A stretch of 64,000 nucleotides of DNA, taken from the NCBI GenBank assembly GCA_025617745.1, contig CM046854.1:63755606-63819605 (forward strand), in the 5' to 3' direction. The notes under the pieces are model-generated. The model did not search any database, was not told the DNA's origin, and was given only the letters and a program-made list of their open reading frames with translations. Positions 12,431 through 23,300 of this stretch are shown piece by piece. A program made the position numbers and the translations under genes. Within the stretch, counting starts at the first letter, position 1. Each line of letters begins with the position of its first letter. The DNA is from Heliocidaris erythrogramma (lineage: Eukaryota > Echinodermata > Echinoidea > Camarodonta > Echinometridae).

Positions 12431-15400
12431 GAGGTACTATGTTTACACAATGGTTATTCAGATTTTCTTTTTTGTTAGGTGATTTAGAGTAAATGATGGA
12501 AAAACATATCTGACGTGATGAAAGAGAAAAAAGGTATTACATGTACCGGTAATTGTACGATGAAATGATCTCGTTGCAGACTAGATCAATACAGACTCCG
12601 TGAATAATGGCACAAAACTGAAAGTGGGATTATAAGATGATTAAATGATTGAGCATTTGATGAATACAATCTTTATTATTACAATATTTAATAATAAAGA
12701 ATAGAGAATTGAATGGATTTGGAACATTATACAACACAAAAATTTACCCCGTGACTCAACCAGCATACAATGAATGTGTACCCTTCCGCCTCCTCCGTTC
12801 GAAAGCCCATAGAGAAATGAATAGATACATCTTACAAACGCGAATACAACGTGCAAGATAAATTGCGCCCCAGCCTATTTTGGCACTGAGTAGGCCTATC
12901 TGAGGCCTACCCACCCCACCGCCCCCCCCCCCCCCTCTCTCTCTCTTAGTTTCAATGGCTGTATACGCCACTGTTAAAGGGTTAACGTATGTGCCTTTGT
13001 AAATTTATAATTGGGAAGGTGAAAAAGGCTGTGGGTGGATCTAGGAGATTCAGGATTAGTTCACTGGGAAGGGGGGGGGGGGGGGGCAAATATGGAATTG
13101 TTTTAAGCAACAACAACGAAAAAAAATCAAAATGAAAATTGCCCACTTAGTTTACTATTATAATACATCATAATAAAACGCCCGTTATACCAACTAGAAA
13201 TTATGAAGCATCAAGCATTAGAAGGCAAAACTGCATAATGATGTTCCATTTATTTAATGTCACAATTATGTTTTACACAGAACATGGACAGTTGAACAAT
13301 GTAATACAGTTAAGTGCAAAATAAAACTTGATTCGATTTGTCTTGTTTTGATCAACTACTGCACAAAGTATGGAAAAATGTAAAACAAAATGGGCAGCTG
13401 GGAATATATATCTACCATAAATAAGCCAGGGACCGCTTAGAGATAAAGAATACTGATACCGACCACAAGGGTTGGAACGATAAGAATTTTACCACCATTT
13501 TACTTTCGGTTTCAATTTGAGCCAGTGCTTGTACAAATCTATGTAGGACGTCAGCTTGTGTATGGATATTTTCTCACTGATTATAACGGTGACCTAGCGG
13601 ACCTTTTCCATATTTTCTCTCTTGCTTTTTCTCTTTGAAATAGCAAGTGATGTGTTTGGCGATAGGCCTACGGGGGAATGCAAAGTTATACTTTGCTGTG
13701 TTTTTTTTTACTGATCGAAGCTGAAAATTTATCATGATCATTGGCTGTCGATCATCAAATTAAACCAAATCATATCTATCCCTATGACCTTAAAAAAACA
13801 TGAATGGGGCCTGAATTAAAATTTCATGCCTCAAACTTTTGTTTAGAGGCGTCTCTAGAGGGGTTGGTAGGATGTAAGCCAATCCCCCCCCCCCCCCCCC
13901 CCCCCTTTCATTCAGAATTTCTGTAGGCACAGCTTGTATAATGCCTAATAATTTGTCACAGCAAATCTCAAGATTATGAACGTGTAGGGACACAGTGGCG
14001 ACATAGTTGGTCATATACCCCCTCCCCACACACAAATCATGCATATTGGTCTAGAGACGCCTTTGCAATTTCTTTGCCTTTGCCCGATCCTGTAATAATA
14101 AAATGCTGCATACAGTGTATTCCCTATAATTATTATGATTCTTAAAGATATTATATGGCATGTACGACCGAGAGATGGCGCAATGGTACTCCTAGATTCA
14201 GTGCCGTGTCTATATACGGCACTGCCTAGATTTATCTTGCTCTTCTACACATGCAGGTGTCACTGCCTGCGACTGTTTCTTGGCCCTTGTACCCAAAATT
14301 GATTGTTTCTAAAATGATAATAATAAATCAGGAGGTGGTGGGGTAGGCCGGGAAGGAGAAGAGAGAGAGTGTGGGGGCAGAGGGAGGGAGGGACAGAGAG
14401 AGAGAGAGAGAGAGGGGGGGGGGGGGGGGGAGAGAGGAGTTATTTTTCCCCGCCCCTCCCGTTCCCACTTCAACTTCATATCCGTCTAAATATATCATAC
14501 TGCTCACATTTTAAACCATTCATCTTGAACAGGTACCTGCAAGTATACATGTGACGAGTAAGATCCTGGAAAGACTTCAAGAGAATCAATACACAGTGCA
14601 GGGGCGGATCCAGGATTTAGTATAGTATTTAGTATATATAAGAAGAAGAAGAAGAAGAAGAAAGAGAAGGGGATTAGGAGAAGAAGAAGAAAAAGAAGGA
14701 AACAGTTGAAGATAAAAAAAGGTTTGGAAGGGCAAATCAACATGAAAAAAATTTAGAAGGATCTGTCTCACTCATATCTTTTTACCTCTATCACATTCTC
14801 TCCATTTCTCTTTCTTTACCTTCTTTCCTTTTCCCCATTCTGTTGTTTATTTCCTTCCATCTCTTTTTCTCAACCACACTATCATTTCTTCCTGCTCTTT
14901 CTCTCTTGGTATCTCATCTCTCTCTCTCTCTCCTAGCAGAGAAAGTAACTCAAACTCATTGTAACTCATTATTCACGAGAGGGAGCTAGACAATAATTAT
15001 TCATCCTATAAATTGCAGGCTTTTCAGTGAAAACTTATAAATGGCAATGCTATTACATGCCTATAAAAGCTATGGAATGTTGGATACAATTCATTAAAAA
15101 AATCCACATCAGCATTTAAAATATTACCAAATAATGGAAATATGTAGACTACTGATACTCAGTTCAATTTAAAATATAGATTTTTATTCCCAAAAGAGGC
15201 ATAAATATCTGACAACTATATACAACAATTTCATATTTACATGTACATCATATTCTAACAAAATATGTTAAACAGCAGTGAGGCCTTTTGAGAGGTTTAA
15301 TTGTGTGAAAGCAGATAATTGGAAAATTATAAAGTAATGAATGGTTGAAAGTTTAGATCACTAAATTTATGTGAATCTAGGCTCTCAAATTGGTAAATCT

Positions 15401-15530
15401 GTCATTTGACGTGACATTGTCAGGGACATGCCTCATAATATACACTAAGGTATTGTATATATTCATGTAGTTACTTTTCCCTCAAGCTCTATCCAAATAT
15501 GTTATGGACCATGGAGATTAGCACTCAACA
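12431..15530. other. Non-coding stretch with homopolymer and purine tracts
   Basis: No gene seen. Contains C or G runs at about 12919-12936, 13070-13086, 13885-13905 and 14416-14431, a GA tract at 14395-14414, a GAA/AAG purine tract at 14640-14700, and a GGCGGATCCAGGATTT half-terminus at 14605 typical of the element family at 30530. Confidence 0.6.
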
Positions 15531-15669
15531 GGGGAGCGTTTCATCAAATGTCTTGTCAGTGATATTTTACTGACAAATTTGCTCTCAGCCAATCAGATGC
15601 AAGGATTTCAGTAGCTTATAACAGTTGTCCGTAAAAATCACTGACAAAACACTTGATGAAACGCTCCCC
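15531..15669. mobile_element. GGGGAGCGTTTCATCA foldback MITE, copy B
   Basis: 139-bp foldback with ends GGGGAGCGTTTCATCA and TGATGAAACGCTCCCC and the centre GCTCTCAGCCAATCAGATGC. Same orientation as copies A and D. Confidence 0.97.
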
Positions 15670-16112
15670 AGGTTAATGCTTATCAACTATAGCTTTTACA
15701 AAAGTACCGGCATGTTCTATTCCTACGTACGTCTACCCAGCAAACACACAACATTCTCAAAACATTTACAAGACAATACTATCTTTCAATATATTCCGTG
15801 TAAATATTTATATATCATTTTTGGTATCCCAAGTGGGGATTTATATCTTTACTTTGTTTATGAGCTTTCATAATATTATTATATCTTCAGGGGATGTCAA
15901 AAGTATTTGATGACCTTTCATCTCATTTAAAAACCAATTACCGAATGTATATATAACAATGATTTTAGAAATATGCACCAAAAATCGAATACGTTTTTGG
16001 AAAATTTCTGTTTATATCGAGGATACCAGATAATATGTATATATATTTAAATTATCTTCTGTATTTTGTTTTGTTGCTGTAATGAGTTCATATTGTTACA
16101 TAATATCTTTGT

Positions 16113-16205
16113 TATCACACAGGGCCTCATGGAAGACCACCACTAGTGGTGAAAATGTGCTACCCTGTATAAATATCAGAAATAAATAAATAAATTAACA
16201 AATAA
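16113..16205 (+). repeat. Possible retroposon 3' tail
   Basis: A GGGCCTCATGGAAGACC...GCTACCCTGTATAAAT block followed by (AAAT)n, the layout of a LINE or SINE 3' end. No coding part was recognised upstream. Confidence 0.4.
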
Positions 16206-16618
16206 GACATCCCGACAAGATTTCTTTCTATGTCAGGATGGTCCAGGGAGGGTTTTAAAATGGCATTAAACTGGCAAAACTTGAACAGTGCCACCTTACA
16301 GTAACTGCTAATTTGAGATTATAATTTGAAAATTAATTTGCATTTTATTTTGAATTTTGACTAACAGCTGTTTGGAAAATAGGCACATTTTGTAATTCAA
16401 ACTATTATTTTTGATGTTGCACATGTGGAAAATTGTCTACAGATACATTCTAAGCATCTACAAACTAGAATGGGGCATGATGGGAAAATTAAAGGCACAG
16501 ACACTTTCTAAAACCTGTTGAAAGATGGCGCCATAAGGAGCTTCAATTTACTGTCGCTTTAACATGCAACAGCAACAGGTTTGAATTTTGAAACTACAGG
16601 TGTAAATATTAGCAAACT

Positions 16619-16756
16619 GGGGAGCATTTCATCAGGCGTTTTGTCAGTGATTTTTACCAACAACTGTTATAAGCTACTGAAGTCCTTGCATCTGATTGGC
16701 TGAGAGCAAATTTGTCGGTAAAAATCACTGACAAAACACTGGATGAAACGCTCCCC
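16619..16756. mobile_element. GGGGAGCGTTTCATCA foldback MITE, copy C
   Basis: 138-bp foldback in the opposite orientation to copy A: the centre reads GCATCTGATTGGCTGAGAGC on the plus strand. Confidence 0.97.
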
Positions 16757-17153
16757 AGGTTTAAACTTCTCTCAGTTCTGTGAATCATTCTCAAGTATTT
16801 ATGGTATGTAATATTAGTCATAAAATTTATATAAAAACTCTTCTACATACACTGTATTATGGCTCAGAATGCACCAGAGAGCATCTATAGAACCTTAGAG
16901 CTTCGAGGGCCCACATACCGTAAGGCCTATGGACCCCCGCGTCGCGAGGGACCTCACGCTTCAGACACATCGGTTCATTCTCCTTCCAAATTCCAATTTT
17001 GCATGGTTGATTTGGGGTTGTGGACCACCCTGAAAAATGTTTGTTGTTGTTGGTGTAACTACATGCCTTACGTTACGAGGAATATCAGCAAAGTACCCTC
17101 CTCCTCTTCCTAAAGATAAAGTGTTGAAATGTGGTGGGATAAAACTGTCTCTT

Positions 17154-17302
17154 GGGCCCCCATTTCATAAAACTTTTTATCAATAACAACTGCCACTTAT
17201 CTATGACAAATTTGCTCTCAGCCAATCAGATGCAAGTATTTCAGTGGCTTATAACTGTTATTGTAACTTGCCATAGCCATTATGATTTATGAAACGGGGC
17301 CC
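17154..17302. mobile_element. GGGCCC-terminus foldback MITE, copy 2
   Basis: Ends GGGCCCCCATTTCATAAAAC and TTATGAAACGGGGCCC. The core AGCCAATCAGATGCAAGTAT is shared with copy 1 and with the GGGGAGCGTTT family. Confidence 0.93.
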
Positions 17303-17364
17303 AGATCTCTTATCTCTATCCTGACTGACATATGGAACACAGATTCTAGCCACAGTTCTCAATG
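17303..17364 (-). other. 3' UTR side of the 181-residue gene
   Basis: Sequence directly after the TGA at 17365-17367. I see no canonical AATAAA on the minus strand in the next several hundred bases. A GGGCCC-family MITE (17154-17302) begins 62 bases downstream of the stop, so the transcript end may lie inside it or beyond. Confidence 0.35.
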
Positions 17365-20300
17365 TCAAACCACATAGTTTTTCTGAGTTCTTTCCAAGAG
17401 AGTCTTATCAAACTGGTCTAGTTCCTCCATCGCAGTAGCCCCTTCATCGTCCAGGACCTCGTAGTCACTGTGGTAAGAAAGGGAGAGAGGAAGAGGTAAT
17501 CATTAAAACTACTTGAAATTACAAGTCAAGATGGAATGGCTATGTTTTTTTTTTCCTTTTTTATTCTAAATAATATGATGCTTCTGTCAAAGTTATTATA
17601 TCATAATTATACACAAAATAGCAATGAACGGTACTGAACACCGGGGGGGGGGGGGGGGGGGGACAGTCAATATATAGGACAGACGGGTAAGTGCCGCTTT
17701 GACGACCCCCTTTCTCAACGGCCAATCGCTGTTCTTAAGATACCCGATTTCTTTTAACTGCCATTCCAAAGACCCTCGAAACCCAATTAATACAGCCTCT
17801 GATCCGACCCCTAGCCTTAAAATGCACAGTAGGCTCTGTAGACCTACCCGGCAGTTCCTTTGACCCCCATTTCGGGGGTTGACTGACGCACACCCCCGTC
17901 AAAAGAAAAATAGTTTGTCAAGGTACATTTTGCTGCCACGACTGTATACATCTTTTCATTTTTCAATTAATCTTAAAGGGATCATGCTCCTTAACAGTTA
18001 ACCCATAGAAGGCCAGGTAAAGTGTTTTGAAGTTGATTTTATACATTTTAGTTTTGCACAAATTATATTTTTGGTGATTGGCACACTTTAATGATTTTGA
18101 AGTACAGTATGTGACTCACTCTTCTGGTACAAGTGGCTTCCTCGTTCTGTGTGAAATCTTCTCCTTCTGTAAAAATATATGGATAAAAATGTAAATAGAA
18201 AAGAACAATAAATCTTAAAGGGGGTGTAAACTGACGAGACTACGTGTCTTTCCTGTGGCCTGACTCGGGGCCAATCGGGTTTATCCGCAACCGCAGTAAT
18301 CGCTTCGCTGCACATGTACGTACATGCAACATACGCGAAACCGAAGAGTAAGGGTAACTTCGGTCTGTTTCGCAAACGCTGACCATGTAGAGATTAAGTC
18401 GCTGACTACCGTTTATAGCTGAGGTCCATTCGTTTACGTGCAGTTGTCAAAAAAAGACATAGATGGCGTTAACCAGTATTTGCTGTGCAATACCCCTCTG
18501 TAAATATTTTCACAATTCAGCATCATTACTGGTGCGATGAGAACATAATAAAACCATTGAATTGAATTAAATAAAAGAAAGGGCAAACCTCATTCCAACT
18601 ATTATTATTTTCCTGTCACCTAACACTACATCTCAGAGGGCTCATGATAAGATAAATGGCCTGGGGGTGAGCATCAGTGCCAGGAAAGCAGTATAGGACA
18701 GGTTTAAAACCCTTCCTTGATCAAATAAATTTTCTGACTGCATTTTTCATCCATAAGCATAAACCATGCAGTCTATATTTAAGATGGGTACTACAACAAG
18801 TTAACGAAAACTTCTCAGATACTTTCAATTTATAATATGTGACCCTCCACCACAAAACGACCAATAAGTCGCAATGGGAGTTCTAGAGTAAACAGCTGAA
18901 AAAGGTTGTTTGGGGTGGAAATATTTATTTTAAGATTTTGGTATTTTCTGAAAGTATAGATATTAATCTACCATCTGACAAAATTTCGGAGTAAAATACC
19001 ATATTGAAATATGTTTTTACTCTCATTCAAAATGACCACTTTTTCATGGACATTCAAACTTTGTGAGTCAGCTTGCTGGGATCGTACTTCACATCGCTTT
19101 TCTGGTATAACTCAAAAACTTTGCAGTGTCTGATATTCAAAATCTACAGAAGGAAAGAAATATATCTATTCTAAAGGTATAGAAAGTTTCAACCCAATCC
19201 AATGAGTACTTCACAGTGTAGGCTTTGGAGTTTTGACTCAACCTTTTGTGCAACAAACAATAGGACACAGATTAGGTGCTCTTAAATGGTCACTCTTCTT
19301 TAGAGCCTGTTTTCTCTATTGTTTTGGTCATTAGCCTGTCTGACACTCAGACATTCTCATTGCAGTTTATAAGGGTTTGCTTAGTCTATACAAGACAAGT
19401 TGTATATCATTTTAAAGCTTAGAATATAAGCTTTCAAACTGTGCTGAAATTAAAAAAACAAAATTTCCGACTTATTGGTCGTTTTGTGGTGGAGGGTCAC
19501 ATATTGAACCATCATTATATAAACATTAAAATTCATAGATTAAAAAGATTTGAGAGTCTTACCTCTTTCCTCTCAGCTTGTCTTTTCTGATGGATCATTC
19601 TTGTCTCTTGCCTCTTAATTGCCTTCGAAATAAAGTCATGAAAAAATAATGAGGAAAATAATCAAGCATTCGTTTTCACTTATCACTCAGTCGTAGAAGA
19701 GCGGTAAAAGCACTTGAAAGCTGATATGTACTTGGTAGCAAGGGAACATTATTTGTGTTTGGATAGCATGCATGCACATCTGTACAAGCTAACTGGTTGG
19801 AATGCTCTCCAGCAGAGTGCAGAGGGTGCACTGTATGTACATGTATGGAATAGCAACTCGGTGACGAGGGTAATAATACTGACTCGCCGTGAGAAGGATA
19901 TGAAACTATGATTCTTAGATTGGAGAATAATCATATTGACTCAGTCAAACCCCTAAATGAGCCAGACGATGTTATCTTAACTATCTACCCAATGTACACC
20001 ATCATTAGTACCAAGTTATATCAGGTACATACGTTTGTAAATTTCATGATGGACAACAGGGAATAAGCATATTATGGACCGGTTGGTACAACACCAGACA
20101 TGTGTCTAGAGACAATTGATGCACGATAAGTAATAGTCATTATTATGTAAAGTTAATTAATACTATTACCTCGCATAAGTGTAAGTTCTTACTATTTGAT
20201 AGCTTGCTGTAAGACACCAAACCTTATTTCCTGTGAATACTTATAGTGCTACATTGTTTGTCTGTCCTGGGCCCTGTTTAAGTCATAAAGCTTGAAAGTG

Positions 20301-23300
20301 ATCTTAAGATTAATATGTCTATGGCAAACCATGAACTGAAGAGTTACAACTGATCGTAAGATTGATTGCATCTATTTATGTTACAGGCCCCAGGTCATAT
20401 ACAGATACACATGTAATGTATAGCAGACATGACAGGGACTAATGAAAATCAATGTTGTGTACACATAAATGTATTATAACAACAACAAAATAAACTCTTT
20501 GCTACTACTGTTAGCCATCCAAGCGAGGGCTCACTCACCAATTTTGTTAACTTTTCACTCTCTTCATAGACCATCTGGGCATGGGAATTGGCCAGGAATG
20601 CTCTTAATTCTAAGAGAGAGGGAGAGAGGGGGAGATGGGGAATAAATATTAGTTATACTCATGAATGCTTAACATACATGTACATACATACATGTAGAAC
20701 AAATCATATCACACCAGAAAATCAGAATAATTTACAACAGCGCTAACACATGATGTTGATATAGAAACAGATGGACTGTCAAGAAATGGAGAGATGGAGA
20801 GATGGAGAGATGGAGAGATGGAGAGATGGAGAGATGGAGAGGCAGAGAGAGAGAGAGAGAGAGAGAAATTGAAAAGTCTTCTTCCAACACATTTAGGAAA
20901 TTTAATAAAATCAAACAATATAAACAATTCAAATAAATTCTCATTTATTTCATCTTCAATTAAAAAGTACATTCAAAACAAATACAAAATATGTCATAAA
21001 CGAAATTAGAAAATTAAATGGGGAACTGCATAAATAAAGCCCTTGGACCTTGTACAAGCATAGTTCCTTAAAAATATTGCAAAATTTATATGGACACCAA
21101 AAACAAACTAAAATACAACACAAATATAGATAACAAAGAAAAATAACTATACATATTTAAGGGAAAGAAAATGCTTCAACTTTGTTTTGAAAGAAGTGAT
21201 TGTATTGCAATTAAAAATATATTTGGGGATTGAGTTCCAAATTATAGGGAAATTATGTCGTACTGACTTCATGGCATTATTTGTTTTTACTGGCCATAAG
21301 TGAAAAGAATCCTTCAAACGGGTATTATGATTATGTATCTGGTAATTAAGAGTGAATATTTGATAAATATTAGAGGGTAATTTATTTTGAAAGTAAAAGA
21401 AACCAAGGAGAGCAAGGGAGTAATACGGTAGTACAAATCAAAAATATTAAGAGATTTCAATTTTTTTAACAATGGGGCAGTACAAGAATATCTTGGAATA
21501 TTTATTGTTTTAGTTCCTTTAGTATTTCCCATAATGCTTTTTTTTAAAGTAAGGCCTATACCTGATAATAATGAGTTTATCAGTACCAATTTTTTGCCCA
21601 GTAAAAAAAATACTTACTTGGATCATCCTGTTCAGGCTTGTGAGCATAGTTGGGATCTGTGAAATGAAATAAGAATAATGAAGACAAATTATGACAATTA
21701 ATTAGTAGACTAGAAAAATTCATTATCTCCACACAGAGCCAAGCGCATGTGATTAAATTGGCTACAACTAGTACAAGTACTATGAAGTAGATCCACAAAT
21801 AAAAACCATCGTCAAAGCTATACATGTGGATCTACTATGTACATATATAGCCTCTTAAGATAGTGAAAGTGTGAGATTTTGTGGTGGGTTTGTCAGAGAA
21901 TTTTTGCTCGGCAGATTTTTTTCGTTATAAAGAGACCCCAAAACGCTGATGATATTGGGCCCCTCCTTCACAAAAGTCTGGATCCGCCACTGGCACTGCT
22001 TCAGAATAAGATATTAATCCTCATAATATGATTGCTACGACTACAACTTATCTTAAGAAAACCTTGTATGTTGTATGACTATGTCTATGACTATGAGTAT
22101 GAGCGACTTCACAAGCAGTAGAGGTGCATGGCCAATATTGGAGACTGTCTCCCATATTGGAGACTTACCTTACAAAAGGACAAAAGAAACAACACAAACA
22201 ACAATGCAGTTTGTCTCAGCCAAAATTTTGCCTTACCAAAGTCAGAAGCCTGTTTGTTTTGTGTGTGGTCTGTGGATTATAACAAAAAATGTTATGAAAA
22301 CAAAAGTAGACGGTGGCTTTTTAGAATAGACGGTCAAAGGCAAAAGGGTTAATTTTTCACTAAATTTCAGGAGGAATTTGCTCATCACATTTTCATTTTG
22401 AGCCGAGGTAATCCCTTCGCCGCAAATATAAACAAAGAAAATTGGTCTTCTAAATGGGAGACTGTCTCCCAAAATGACAACAGGGACAGTCTCCCAAATA
22501 GGAAACATTCTCCGATATTGGCCGTGCGTCTCTACTGACAAGACAAGTAAGTAGTGACGTACTGATGCATGATGCAGATATTCACAACTAAGTAAAACTA
22601 AAACAAAGCTAAGTAAAATCATAATCATGTGCGATATCGCAGACACAGTGACTGAGTCAGACAGAGCTGAGTTTTCAATTTCAGTTAGTTAGCTGTGGAG
22701 GTTGGCGAAGATATCTTCTTCTTCTTGTTTGTTCTTCCCCCGATATTCGAGGATCAGCGGTTACCCGCAGGTTGACAACTGAGTTGCAGAAGCTTCTCAA
22801 GACGAATATGGTGAATTTTGAGGATGTATCTGAGGCAGTGGGTCGTTACGGTAGCAGAAAGAGTAGAAGACAGGTGGGAGGAGGGTAATAAGATATTAGT
22901 GACGAAGATCATGGGATCATGGGATCCTGGCATGATTTATGTCTTTATGATGTCCCTTCCCTCAGTGCCACCATAATTTTAACTACTGACGTTAGATCCA
23001 ACTTTTTTTTTACCTGGTGCGCTGAGTGAGAGTGAGACCACGTATGCGCACTGCTGGCAAAAAATCACCATGGCAACAAATAATAAACCATGATTTTATG
23101 AATCGATTATATGACAATCACAATGAAGGTTATTTTGAAGCCAATTTTGCTGCATTTTACTGACATCAAATAGTGGCAAATTATATATGTTTGGAACGAG
23201 CTTGATTTACTGAATATAGAGGTACGATTGACAACCCAAGTCCCAAGTTTTCATTCGACAGCTGGACAGGGAAAAAATGAATATGCATAAGCCATAACTT